Origin: Verrucomicrobiota bacterium
GTDB taxonomy: Bacteria > Verrucomicrobiota > Verrucomicrobiia > Opitutales > Opitutaceae
DNA length: 32,447 nt
Direction of reading: 5' to 3'
Assembly (NCBI GenBank): GCA_030604905.1
Contig: JAUVVA010000036.1
Location: 1 to 32,447, forward strand
A program made the translations under genes and the position numbers. Positions 14,365 through 22,151 of this stretch are shown piece by piece (position 1 is the first letter of the stretch; each line of letters starts with the position of its first letter). The notes under the pieces are model-generated. The model was not told where the DNA came from. It saw only the letters and a program-made list of their open reading frames with translations, and made no database searches.

Positions 14365-15099
14365 ATGAATATCCTCTATGAAGATTTCTTTTCCCGCGTC
14401 GCCGCGGTGGAGGCCCGTATCGCCGCCGCCGCCCGCGCCGCCGGACGCGCCCCGGCCGACGTAAAACTCCTGCCGGTCACCAAGACCCATCCGGCCATCG
14501 CCGCCGTCTACGCGGCGCGCCGCGGACTCGCCGCCGTCGGCGAGAACCGCGTGCAGGAGGCCGCCGCCAAACGCCCCGAGACCGCCGCGCTCCTTGCCGC
14601 CGCCGAGACCGCCATCCCCGCCCCGCGCTGGGAACTCATCGGCCACCTGCAAAGCAACAAGGCCCGCCTCGCCGCCGAGACCTTCGATCGTATCCAGAGC
14701 GTCGATACGGAGAAGCTTGTGCGCCACCTGGATCGCGCCGCCGCCGAGCTTGGGCGCCCGCTCCCGGTGCTCCTCCAGATCAACGCCGGGCGCGATCCCG
14801 CCAAGTTTGGCTGCGAGCTCGAGGACGCCCCGCGCCTGCTCGAGGCCGCGCTTGCCGCGCCCCATCTCCGCGTCGAGGGGCTCATGACCATCGCGCCCCT
14901 CGGCGCCACCGAGGCCGAGACCGGCGAGCACGCCCGCCGCACCTTCGCCGCGCTGCGCGAGCTGCGCGACACGCTCGCCTCCCGCTTCGGCGTCTCGCTG
15001 CCCGAACTCTCCATGGGCATGAGCGGCGACCTCGAGGCGGCGATCGCCGCCGGCTCCACCTGCGTGCGCGTCGGCACCGCGCTCTACGGCGCACGCTGA
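14365..15099 (+). CDS. YggS/PLPBP-family pyridoxal phosphate homeostasis protein
   Basis: A 244-aa single-domain TIM-barrel PLP-binding protein that buffers pyridoxal 5'-phosphate and affects amino-acid balance; it has no known catalytic activity. The cofactor lysine is K40 in LLPVTKTHP. Other signatures are GENRVQEAAAK, WELIGHLQSNKAR, VDTEKLVRHLD, GLMTIAPLG and the C-terminal LSMGMSGDLEAAIAAGSTCVRVGTALYG phosphate-binding loop. Length is typical. ATG 14365 follows the LysR-controlled divergent region. Confidence 0.94.
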   Translation: MNILYEDFFSRVAAVEARIAAAARAAGRAPADVKLLPVTKTHPAIAAVYAARRGLAAVGENRVQEAAAKRPETAALLAAAETAIPAPRWELIGHLQSNKARLAAETFDRIQSVDTEKLVRHLDRAAAELGRPLPVLLQINAGRDPAKFGCELEDAPRLLEAALAAPHLRVEGLMTIAPLGATEAETGEHARRTFAALRELRDTLASRFGVSLPELSMGMSGDLEAAIAAGSTCVRVGTALYGAR

Positions 15100-15296
15100 T
15101 TCGACGCAGGTCCGAGTCTCCCTCGCGTCGTCCGCCACGTCCGGGGTCCCCGTCGGGAAATCTCCCACGGGCGAAGCAGGGGAAGACAGGGCGTCGGCGC
15201 TGCGGGTTCCCACGCATCCCCTACGCATCATTTCCCCGCTGCCGCTCCTGCTTCAGAATTGCAGGTGGGGCTGGGGAGATCTCTGGTGGCGGTGCC

Positions 15297-16163
15297 GTGA
15301 AAACCCCGATCTTCAGTCTCAGGGAACGCGAGAGTTTCTCCGCCCTGATCGACGACAGCAGCCCGACGGTTCGCGCCGCGCTCGTGGCCTTCTTCGCCGC
15401 CCGGCCCGAGGCCTCGCGCGAGTTCCTGCACTCCCTGGCCACCGGCCCCGACCGCATGCTCGCGTGGCATGCCCGCCGCCTGCTCGCCGACCTGCGCTTT
15501 ACCGATCCGGTGGCGGAGTTTCGCGGCTTCATCCGCTCGCTCCACTACGAGTTGGAGACCGGTTGTCTCCTGCTCGCCCGCACGGCCCTGCCGAAGGTCG
15601 ACGCCACGCTCGTCACCGAGGATCTCGACCGGCTCGCCGCCCGCTGTCGCGAGCTCATCTCCGAGCCGTCGAGCCTGCGCGAGCGCTGCCGCGTGATCAA
15701 CCGCGTGCTCTTCCACGAGGCCGGCTTTCACGGCAACGTCGAGCACTACGAGGACCCGCACAACAGCTTCCTCCCCAGCGTGCTTGAGCGCCGCACCGGC
15801 CTGCCCATCACCCTCTCCATCGTTTACCTGCTCGTGGCCCGGCGCATCGGCGTGGAGCTAGAGCCCGTCGCGCTGCCCGGCCACTTCCTCGTCGGCGCCT
15901 ACGCCGAGGACACCCCCTTCTTCATCGACCCCTTCGAACGCGGCGCCTTCCGCACCCAGGGCGAGCTGCTGCTCTACCTGCGCGCCCGAGGCTTTGAGCC
16001 CACGGCGGCGGATCTCGCGCCCAGCCCCGTGCGCGATGTGCTCGCGCGCTGCTGCCGCAATCTCGTCGCGCACTACAACGCGGCCGGTCACGTCAACCGC
16101 GCCCGCATGTTCGACTCCTTCGTCGGCGAATTCGAGGCCGCCTACGAACGCCACGCCGCTTGA
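15297..16163 (+). CDS. SirB1/transglutaminase-like protein (Transglut_core2)
   Basis: A 288-aa soluble protein of the SirB1 (YchA, UPF0162) family. The transglutaminase-like domain carries NRVLFHEAGFHGNVEHYEDPHNSFLPSVLERRTGLPITLSIVYLLVARRIGVELEPVALPGHFLVG, diagnostic of the family. The usual cysteine of true transglutaminases is absent and the role of the family is unclear. The C-terminus (RDVLARCCRNLVAHYN...) resembles the TPR-like tail. The start is GTG 15297. The 197-bp gap after yggS contains nothing I recognise. Confidence 0.85.
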   Translation: MKTPIFSLRERESFSALIDDSSPTVRAALVAFFAARPEASREFLHSLATGPDRMLAWHARRLLADLRFTDPVAEFRGFIRSLHYELETGCLLLARTALPKVDATLVTEDLDRLAARCRELISEPSSLRERCRVINRVLFHEAGFHGNVEHYEDPHNSFLPSVLERRTGLPITLSIVYLLVARRIGVELEPVALPGHFLVGAYAEDTPFFIDPFERGAFRTQGELLLYLRARGFEPTAADLAPSPVRDVLARCCRNLVAHYNAAGHVNRARMFDSFVGEFEAAYERHAA

Positions 16164-16171
16164 GCGGGGAG

Positions 16172-16191
16172 AGGGCACGCCCTCGTGCCCT
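16172..16191. terminator. Hairpin AGGGCACG-CCCT-CGTGCCCT between convergent genes
   Basis: Eight-bp perfect stem with a 4-nt loop, 8 bp after the sirB1-like stop and upstream (plus-strand sense) of the DUF192 stop. It could end transcription from both sides, although no long U-tract follows. A closely related hairpin lies at 23929-23950 in the same genomic situation; both are followed by CAGCAT. Confidence 0.55.
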
Positions 16192-16227
16192 TCAGCATCG
16201 CTTCTCCGCCCGCCTCCGCGTCGGCGC

Positions 16228-16809
16228 TCACTCCGCCCGCACGGCGTAGCGCTCGGGCGGGAAACCCCGCGCGCGCAGCGCCGCCGCGAGCTGGGCGTGG
16301 TTCACCTTCGCGCCGGGCCGGATGCCGTGTTGCGCGAACCAGCCCTGGTTGACCTCCAGCGCCAGCGTATAGTCGGCCGCGGCCGAGCGCACCGGCGTCT
16401 CGTCAAAGGGATACATCGGGTAAACCTCGCCCAGGGTCCCGTCCGCACGGAAAAACCCGATGTCGAGCGGGGTCGGCGTGTTCTTCATCCAAAAGCTCAT
16501 CTGCTGGGGAAAGGGATACACGAAGACCATGCCGTCGTCCGGCCCGAGATCGCGTCGCCCCATCAGGCCCCGCGCCTGCTCGGCCTGCGTCACCACCACC
16601 TGCACGCGGAGCTCGCGCCCGCCCACGGTCAGCGGAAACCAGGCCTCGGGCCCCTTCGCCTCCGCCGCCGTGGCCACCCGTGCCGGGGCCGGCGCGGCCG
16701 CCGTCGTGGCCCCGCCCTCCGCCGCGCGCTCGCTCCCCTTCGCGCAGCCCGCCAACGAGAGCACCGCCGCCATGCAAGCCATCCGCTTCAGCAGAAAGAA
16801 ATTCATCAC
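16228..16809 (-). CDS. DUF192 family lipoprotein
   Basis: A 193-aa exported lipoprotein. The lipobox LSLAGC places the lipidated cysteine at residue 22, followed by an Ala/Thr-rich linker and a DUF192 domain: RGLMGRRDLGPDDGMVFVYPFPQQMSFWMKNTPTPLDIGFFRADGTL. These motifs (RGLM, GM-F, WMKNT-PLDI) define the family, whose function is unknown. It is divergent from the M24 aminopeptidase gene with a heptamer repeat between the two starts. Confidence 0.9.
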   Translation of the reverse strand: MMNFFLLKRMACMAAVLSLAGCAKGSERAAEGGATTAAAPAPARVATAAEAKGPEAWFPLTVGGRELRVQVVVTQAEQARGLMGRRDLGPDDGMVFVYPFPQQMSFWMKNTPTPLDIGFFRADGTLGEVYPMYPFDETPVRSAAADYTLALEVNQGWFAQHGIRPGAKVNHAQLAAALRARGFPPERYAVRAE

Positions 16810-16844
16810 CCCGTCTTATCCAAGCCCGCCGCTCCGTCCACCCC

Positions 16845-16877
16845 ATTGGTCATTGGACAATGGTCATTGGTCATTCC
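16845..16877. repeat. Short heptamer array (ATTGGTC)4
   Basis: Units ATTGGTC, ATTGGAC, AATGGTC, ATTGGTC, then ATTCC. It is the reverse complement of the AATGACC family and keeps the 7-bp phase despite two substitutions. It lies between the divergent starts of the DUF192 and M24 genes. Confidence 0.85.
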
Positions 16878-16890
16878 AGCGTAGCTGGCC

Positions 16891-18027
16891 ATGCGCTCCG
16901 CGCCCGCCCTCCTCTTTTACGCCGACACCCACTCAAGCCGCGACCTGCTCTACTTCGGTCGCTTCGAGTGTCACGACCCCTTCATCGCCCTGCGTCACGA
17001 GGGCAAAAAGATCGCCGTGCTCAACGCGCTCGAGTTTGGCCGCGGCCTGAAGGAATCCGGTTTCGACCAGATCCTCGCCCTCGAGCCCCTCCTCGCCGAG
17101 GTCCGCCCCGCCGGCTCCGGCCCGCGACCCACCCCGGCCGAGATCATCGCGCTGCTCGCCGCCAAGCTTCGCATCCGCCGCTTACTCGTGCCGGAGGAGT
17201 TTCCCGCCGGCCTGCTCGAGCGCCTCCGCGCCCTGCACCTCGACGTCACCGTCGCCATCGGCCCCGTGCTGCCCGAGCGCGAGATCAAGGACGCCCGCGA
17301 GGCTGGCGCCATCCGCGCCGGCAACCGCGTGGCCGCCGCCGGCTTCGCCGCCGCCGAGGCGCTCCTCCGCCGCGCCAAGACTTCCGGCCGCAAGCTGCTC
17401 CTCGACGGCACGCCCCTTACCTCCGAGCGCGTGCGCCTCGCCATCGAGATCGCCTGCCTCGAGGCCGGCGGCCTCGCGCTCGACACCATCGTGGCGGGCG
17501 GCGACCAGGCCTGCGACCCGCACTGCCGCGGCACCGGTCCGCTCCGCCCCGGCGAGCTCATCATCATCGACATCTTCCCGCGCCACGCCGCCACCGGCTA
17601 CCATGGCGACATGACGCGCACCTACCTCAAGGGCCGCGCCTCCGCCGAACAGCGCGCCTTGGTCGAGGCCGTCGCCGCCGCGCAGCGAGCCGCCCGCAAA
17701 GTCCTCCGCGGCGGCGCCATCTCCGCGGCGGTGCACGCCGAGTGCGTAAAAGTCTTCGAGGCCCGCGGCTACCAGACCAAGTCCACGCCGAAGGGCGCGG
17801 TCGGCTTTTTCCACGGCACCGGCCACGGCCTCGGCCTCGCCGTGCACGAGGCCCCGCGCGTCAGCGCCCCGGTCAAAGAGCCGCTCAAGACCGGCGCGGT
17901 CGTCACCGTCGAGCCCGGCCTCTACTACCCCGGCCTCGGCGGCTGCCGCATCGAGGACGTCGCCTGGCTGACCGACACCGGCCACAAGCTGCTCTCCAAG
18001 CACCCCTACGCCTGGGAAATCGCCTGA
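16891..18027 (+). CDS. M24 metallopeptidase, Xaa-Pro aminopeptidase-like
   Basis: A 378-aa pita-bread-fold dimetal peptidase expected to release N-terminal residues preceding proline. The N-terminal creatinase-like domain spans about 1-130 and the catalytic domain about 135-378. All five metal ligands are present: D227 (IIIDIFPR), D240 (YHGDMTRT), H312 (GTGHGLGL), E341 (VEPGLYYPG) and E355 (RIEDV). No signal peptide is seen, so it is cytoplasmic. ATG 16891 is 14 bp after the heptamer array. Confidence 0.9.
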   Translation: MRSAPALLFYADTHSSRDLLYFGRFECHDPFIALRHEGKKIAVLNALEFGRGLKESGFDQILALEPLLAEVRPAGSGPRPTPAEIIALLAAKLRIRRLLVPEEFPAGLLERLRALHLDVTVAIGPVLPEREIKDAREAGAIRAGNRVAAAGFAAAEALLRRAKTSGRKLLLDGTPLTSERVRLAIEIACLEAGGLALDTIVAGGDQACDPHCRGTGPLRPGELIIIDIFPRHAATGYHGDMTRTYLKGRASAEQRALVEAVAAAQRAARKVLRGGAISAAVHAECVKVFEARGYQTKSTPKGAVGFFHGTGHGLGLAVHEAPRVSAPVKEPLKTGAVVTVEPGLYYPGLGGCRIEDVAWLTDTGHKLLSKHPYAWEIA

Positions 18028-18088
18028 ATCCCCAACGCGCCTGGGGAACTCGCATTGCCTTCTCCCGTCCGATTGTTTCATTCAAGCC

Positions 18089-18313
18089 ATGGTCGCCCAA
18101 CAACCACCGCGCTTCGGTCAGCTCCCGCTCGACCTTCCCGAACCGCCCGACCCCCATCAGGTGGTGATCGGTATTTTGCGCGAAGAATATCTGCGCAACA
18201 ACGGCGACCTCCGTCCCTTTTTAGCAGAAATCGCAGCTCGGCGTCCAAAGCCGCGCGACAACAGCGAGCTCTGGACGCTGGCCGGGGCAATTCTGAATAA
18301 ATCTCAGGGTTGA
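18089..18313 (+). CDS. Orphan 74-aa protein preceding a ClpP-like gene
   Basis: I do not recognise a family. The protein opens with a Pro-rich stretch (PPRFGQLPLDLPEPPDPHQ), then a predicted amphipathic part (VVIGILREEYLRNNGDLRPFLAEIAARR) and ends WTLAGAILNKSQG. It is soluble, with no cysteine. Its stop is only 9 bp before the ATG of the ClpP-like gene, so the two are almost certainly co-translated and may work together. Base composition is lower in G+C than the flanking M24 and fpg genes, which suggests transfer. Confidence 0.65.
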   Translation: MVAQQPPRFGQLPLDLPEPPDPHQVVIGILREEYLRNNGDLRPFLAEIAARRPKPRDNSELWTLAGAILNKSQG

Positions 18314-18322
18314 TCTTACTGC

Positions 18323-19492
18323 ATGCCGGCCGATTTTTATCGGGAAAACCCCGCGCGCTCGATCCATGTCTTAGGGCTGATCACGCCCGAGTTGATGACC
18401 CGGTTAATGCCGGACATCACACGGCTCCGTGCAACGCCCGGCACCCCGGTCACGGTTTATATCGATAGCCCGGGTGGCAGCACCTACGTTATGGATGCGT
18501 TGGTCGCGCTGCTCCGCACCCCCGATCACGATGGGCGCGAATGTCCGCTCACCACCGTCGTCACCCATCGTGCCGCCAGCGCCGCCGCCGATCTGCTCAT
18601 CTCAGGGGATTACGCCATCGCCTTCCCCGACGCTATCGTCCACTATCACGGCACTCGCAGTTCGGCCGATGGGGTGACGGTCGAGGATGCCCACCAAATG
18701 GCCGGCAACCTGCAAAGCGCCAACGAACGCTTCGCCTTGAGACTGGCCCAGCGGATCGTTTCGCGCCTGCTTTTTCTTCTCACAATCCATCGCCACGAGA
18801 TCGATGCCGATCCCCGCGAGGTGAACCTCTCTTCGCCGGCCGCCGTTCTCACCGAACTCATGTGTCGGCGCTTGGCCGAAATTTCCCCGGTTTTTTCGGC
18901 TTGGGTGGAAGAGGCGCGCCGCCATCAGCTTGAAACGGCCGGTCTGGTGCGTGCGCTGATCAGCGAAGTTTTTCCCAAAGACGCTCCGGCGGGAGCCGAG
19001 CAGGAGCCTTGGGTCGAGGTGGAAATCAGGCTCGTCAAAGCCCTGCTCGACTACGAGCGCAAGCGCCCGAACCGCCCCGGCGAATGGTCCCTCTCCGAAG
19101 CCGGCTGGGATGAGCTGCGCCGGCATTTTTTCCAAGTAATCGATTTTTTTGGCGGCGAACACCGCCGGCACCAAGCCAGACTGGTTGCGGAGCATGGCGC
19201 CATCATGCTCTCGAAGGATGAGTTGGAGGATTACAAGGCCCGCCGCGCAGATCCGGCCGCGGCCGAAGCGTGGCTGAAAGAGAAGTCGGGAAGCCGCATG
19301 TCCGAATTTTGGTATTTCGTGATCTGCCTCTGCCGCCGCCTGCAAACCGGTGAGAACCGCATGCCCGCTGCCGCCGCCTACTGGCTGGGGCTGGTGGACG
19401 AGGTGCTCGGCTCCGATCTGCCGTGCATGCGCATGATCTTGGAAAGTCGCACTCCGCCTCCTCCCGCTTCTACCGCTGATGCCCTCTCTTGA
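18323..19492 (+). CDS. ClpP-like serine protease with a large internal insertion
   Basis: A 389-aa protein of the ClpP/crotonase-like superfamily. The first half follows ClpP: VTVYIDSPGGSTYVMDAL (47-60), the nucleophile region HRAASAAADLLISGD (S86 in the ClpP GxxSM position) and VHYHG, where H107 or H109 would be the catalytic histidine. The closing ClpP helix-strand motif, usually (A)..YGLVDEVL some 70 residues later, instead appears at 349-362 as AAAAYWLGLVDEVLG. Roughly residues 165-345 therefore look like a charged, mostly helical insertion. The third catalytic residue is not obvious. At 389 aa it is twice the normal ClpP length. It lies downstream of the 74-aa gene and overlaps the methyltransferase remnant by 14 bp. 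No Clp ATPase gene is nearby. Lower G+C than its neighbours suggests horizontal origin. Confidence 0.7.
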   Translation: MPADFYRENPARSIHVLGLITPELMTRLMPDITRLRATPGTPVTVYIDSPGGSTYVMDALVALLRTPDHDGRECPLTTVVTHRAASAAADLLISGDYAIAFPDAIVHYHGTRSSADGVTVEDAHQMAGNLQSANERFALRLAQRIVSRLLFLLTIHRHEIDADPREVNLSSPAAVLTELMCRRLAEISPVFSAWVEEARRHQLETAGLVRALISEVFPKDAPAGAEQEPWVEVEIRLVKALLDYERKRPNRPGEWSLSEAGWDELRRHFFQVIDFFGGEHRRHQARLVAEHGAIMLSKDELEDYKARRADPAAAEAWLKEKSGSRMSEFWYFVICLCRRLQTGENRMPAAAAYWLGLVDEVLGSDLPCMRMILESRTPPPPASTADALS

Positions 19493-19593
19493 TTTCAAAG
19501 GCAAAGCCTTCGTCCACGCCCACCACCTCACCGTCCCCTTCCGCGAGCTGGTGCCCGACAAAGACAAATCCTGCCTGCCCAAGGGCTCCTGCA
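19479..19593 (+). pseudogene. Truncated N-terminus of a type III-like DNA adenine methyltransferase
   Basis: The ATG at 19479 overlaps the end of the ClpP-like gene. The first about 37 codons read LDFKGKAFV..HHLTVPFREL followed by VPDKDKSCLPKG, which matches the N-terminal signature I know from site-specific methyltransferases (FKGK-F-HHL-VP-R-LVP-KS) that lead into IIHGDNL and DPPYNTG. Here the reading continues into unrelated sequence upstream of fpg and stops at 19673 with no SAM or catalytic motif. It is a deletion remnant, not a working enzyme. The overlap shows that the lost gene was once translationally coupled to the ClpP-like gene. The assignment rests on a short match. Confidence 0.55.
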
Positions 19594-19609
19594 CCCCGGC
19601 CTTCCGCCC

Positions 19610-20443
19610 ATGCCCGAGCTCGCCGAAGTTGAATTCATCCGCCGCCGCTGGGATCCTGGCCTCGGCCATGTGATCGCCACCGTCCGCCTCCACCCCCGCG
19701 CGCGCGTGCTCCGCGGCGTGGACTGCGCCCGCCTCGCCCGCCGCCTCGCCAGCGCGCGGCTCGAGTCCTCCGCGGCCGCCGCCAAGCAGATCCTTTTCCG
19801 CCTCACCGCCGCCGACGGCGAAGCGCTCTGGCTTGGTATCCATCTCGGCATGACCGGCGAGCTGCGCGTCCGCCCCGCCGGCCTGCCCGACGCCAAGTCC
19901 GAGCACCTCATCCTTGACCAGCCGGCCGCCGGCCAGTCGCTGGTTTTCGCCGATCCGCGCATGTTTGGCCGGGTGCAGTTTCACGCCGGCTCGACCGCGC
20001 CCGAGTGGTGGACGCAGCTCGCGCCGGCGGTCACTTCCCCCGAGTTCACCCTCGAGGCCGTATCCGAATTTCTGAGACGCCGGGCCCGCGCGCCGATCAA
20101 GGCCGTGCTCCTCATGCAGCAGCGCTTCCCCGGAATCGGCAACTGGATGGCCGACGAGATCCTCTGGCGCGCCGCCATCCACCCGGCCCGCCGCTGCGGC
20201 GAGCTTTCGCCGGCCGAGGTGAAAAAGCTCCACCGCGAGACGGTCTGGGTGGCGCGCGAGGCCCTGCGCATCATCGGCGCGGCCGACACCGCCGCCGCCT
20301 GGCCCGACCCGCCCGCGACCTGGCTTTTCCAGCACCGCTGGGAAGACGGCGGCCTGTGCCCGCGCACCAAAAAACCCCTCGAACGCGCCGAGATCGGCGG
20401 CCGCACCACCTGCTGGAGCCCCGCCCGCCAAACGCTCGCCTGA
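19610..20443 (+). CDS. Formamidopyrimidine-DNA glycosylase family protein, degenerate zinc finger
   Basis: A 277-aa base-excision repair glycosylase/AP lyase of the Fpg/Nei family. The catalytic N-terminus is PELAEVE (P2 as Schiff-base nucleophile, E3), where canonical Fpg has PELPEVE. K59 in AAAKQILF fits the conserved lysine of the beta-clamp, followed by LGIHLGMTGELRV, FADPRMFGRV and the helix-two-turn-helix segment QQRFPGIGNWMADEILWRA. The C-terminal finger reads GGLCPRTKKPL...GGRTTCWSPARQ: only two of the four zinc cysteines remain, so the finger probably folds without metal. ATG 19610 gives the required Pro at position 2. The upstream sequence is the truncated methyltransferase. Confidence 0.88.
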   Translation: MPELAEVEFIRRRWDPGLGHVIATVRLHPRARVLRGVDCARLARRLASARLESSAAAAKQILFRLTAADGEALWLGIHLGMTGELRVRPAGLPDAKSEHLILDQPAAGQSLVFADPRMFGRVQFHAGSTAPEWWTQLAPAVTSPEFTLEAVSEFLRRRARAPIKAVLLMQQRFPGIGNWMADEILWRAAIHPARRCGELSPAEVKKLHRETVWVAREALRIIGAADTAAAWPDPPATWLFQHRWEDGGLCPRTKKPLERAEIGGRTTCWSPARQTLA

Positions 20444-20450
20444 GCATTTT

Positions 20451-20467
20451 GTCACCCATTGGGTGAC
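20451..20467. repeat. Palindrome GTCACCCATTGGGTGAC, copy 1
   Basis: Perfect 7-bp dyad with an ATT centre, 7 bp after the fpg stop and followed by ACTTTT. It is paired with the copy at 20546-20562. It could be an operator for a dimeric regulator or a transcript 3'-end hairpin. Confidence 0.75.
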
Positions 20468-20545
20468 ACTTTTGCATAGTCCGCTGATGCGCAGGCACTT
20501 GGTTGGTAGGGAAAGTGCGGCTAGGGCGCAGGCAGGACCTCCGTT

Positions 20546-20562
20546 GTCACCTATTGGGTGAC
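20546..20562. repeat. Palindrome GTCACCTATTGGGTGAC, copy 2
   Basis: Same element as at 20451 with one base changed, in the same orientation and also followed by ACTTTT. Centres are 95 bp apart. The pair brackets a G-rich intergenic stretch between fpg and the SGNH hydrolase gene. Confidence 0.75.
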
Positions 20563-20683
20563 ACTTTTCCGGCCTCGGGCACGGGTGCCGAGGGGGCGGG
20601 AAACGCCTTCGACAAGGCTCCGGGGGCCGCGCAAGGTGCCCGCGTTTCCGCCTCCGCGCCCCCCCGTCCACCTCCTGCTTCCT

Positions 20684-21343
20684 GTGCTTCTCCCGCCCTC
20701 CTCCCGACTCCTCTTCATCGGAGACTCCATCACCGACGCCGGCCGCGACCCGCTGGGCGAGCCCCAGCCTTGGGGCGGCGCCGGCCTTGGCCGCGGCTAC
20801 GTTTCGCTCGTCGAGTCGTGGCTGCTCGCCACCCGTCCGCAGGATCGCATCCGCGTCTTCAACCGCGGCACCTCGGGCAACACCGTGCGCCACCTCGCCG
20901 CCCGCTGGCAGCCGGACGTGCTCGCGCTCCGGCCCGACGCGGTCTCGGTGATGATCGGAGTGAACGACGTCTGGCGCCAGTTCGACACCCCTCTGCGCCA
21001 AGAGGAACACGTGCTGCCCGAGGAATACGAGCGCACGCTCGAGGACCTCGCCGCCCGGACGCTCGCCACGCTCTCCACCCCGAAGCGTCTGATCCTCGCC
21101 ACACCCTTCTTCATCGAGTCCAACCGCGCCGACCCCATGCGCGCGCGCATGGACGACTACGGCGCCATCGTGCGCCGCCTCGCCGACAAACACGGGGCGA
21201 CCTTTGTTGACACGCAGGCCGCCTTCGACGCCGTGCTCGCCCACGTGCACCCGATGACGATCGCCTGGGATCGCATCCATCCGCAGCCCGTCGGCCACAT
21301 GATCCTCGCCCGCGCCTTTCTGACGGCCCTCGGCGCGCTCTGA
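20684..21343 (+). CDS. SGNH/GDSL-family hydrolase
   Basis: A 219-aa esterase or lipase-like enzyme. Block I is [13 protein letters not shown] with the nucleophilic serine, then glycine in [15 protein letters not shown], block III GVNDVW with the asparagine, and the C-terminal D-x-x-H pair in [15 protein letters not shown]. These make the full S-G-N-H set. The natural substrate is unknown; this compact type is often an acyl or acetyl esterase on carbohydrates. I prefer GTG 20684 (nine residues before the first strand) because it matches the usual short lead; the frame is open back to 20558, and GTG 20636 is an alternative. No signal peptide is evident with this start. Confidence 0.85.
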   Translation: MLLPPSSRLLFIGDSITDAGRDPLGEPQPWGGAGLGRGYVSLVESWLLATRPQDRIRVFNRGTSGNTVRHLAARWQPDVLALRPDAVSVMIGVNDVWRQFDTPLRQEEHVLPEEYERTLEDLAARTLATLSTPKRLILATPFFIESNRADPMRARMDDYGAIVRRLADKHGATFVDTQAAFDAVLAHVHPMTIAWDRIHPQPVGHMILARAFLTALGAL

Positions 21344-21377
21344 GCCCGCCGCGCCCTCGTCCGCCCTTCCGCCCGCG

Positions 21378-22139
21378 ATGTCCGCCCCTTCGCCCAAAAA
21401 ACTCCGCCTCGACGAGCTGTTGGTCGCCCGCGGCCTCGCCCCGACGCGCGCCAAGGCCAAGGCCTACGTCATGGCCGGGCTCGTGCGCTCCGGCACCGAG
21501 CGGCTCGATAAACCCGGCAAGGAGTATCCGGCCGACTTTCCCGTCTCGCTAGCCGAGACCAGCCGCTTCGTCTCCCGCGGCGGCGAGAAACTCCAGGGCT
21601 GGCTCGACGCCCATCCGCTCGACCTGCGCGGCGCTCACGTGCTCGACGTCGGCGCCTCCACCGGCGGCTTCACCGACTGCGCCCTCCAGGCCGGCGCGGC
21701 CTCGGTCACCTGCCTCGACGTAGGGCGTGCGCAACTACACGGCAAACTCCTGGCCGACCCGCGCGTCACCAACCTCGAGCAGGTCAACGCCCGCCACCTC
21801 GACCCCGCCATCCTGCCGCGCCCGGCCTACGACGCGGTGGTCATGGACCTCTCCTTCATCTCGCTGCGCCACATCCTGCCGCGCGTCTGGCCCGTGCTCC
21901 GCGCCGGTGGCACGCTCGTGGCGCTCGTGAAGCCGCAGTTCGAGGCCGGCAAGGCCGAGGTGGACAAGGGCCAGGGCGTGATCCGCGACCCCGCCGTGCA
22001 GGAGCGCGTGCTCGCCGAGATCCGCGCCTTCGCCCTCGCCGAGCTGCCGGGCGCCGCCCTCGTCGGCGTGATCGACAGCCCCATCACCGGCACCGACGGC
22101 AACCGGGAGTTTCTCCTCGGTCTCACGAAGGAAAACTGA
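21378..22139 (+). CDS. tlyA: TlyA-family rRNA methyltransferase (S4 + FtsJ domains)
   Basis: A 253-aa protein expected to 2'-O-methylate cytidines of 16S/23S rRNA; homologues are often labelled hemolysin A. The S4 RNA-binding domain occupies about 8-70 ([28 protein letters not shown]). The FtsJ/RrmJ methyltransferase domain follows with SRGGEKL, the SAM loop [29 protein letters not shown] and LVKPQFEAG. The sequence GVIRDPAVQ and the end [14 protein letters not shown] are characteristic. nadK follows downstream, a common pairing. Confidence 0.93.
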   Translation: MSAPSPKKLRLDELLVARGLAPTRAKAKAYVMAGLVRSGTERLDKPGKEYPADFPVSLAETSRFVSRGGEKLQGWLDAHPLDLRGAHVLDVGASTGGFTDCALQAGAASVTCLDVGRAQLHGKLLADPRVTNLEQVNARHLDPAILPRPAYDAVVMDLSFISLRHILPRVWPVLRAGGTLVALVKPQFEAGKAEVDKGQGVIRDPAVQERVLAEIRAFALAELPGAALVGVIDSPITGTDGNREFLLGLTKEN

Positions 22140-22151
22140 ACCGCCGAACGA

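Noticed and set aside
20558-20683. N-terminal 42 residues of the SGNH hydrolase frame
   Set aside because: The start would lie inside the second palindrome, and the residues are basic and Pro-rich without similarity to the family.
18602-21460. 952-aa minus-strand frame
   Set aside because: Antisense of the ClpP-like, fpg and SGNH genes; composition is low-complexity and no motif is visible.
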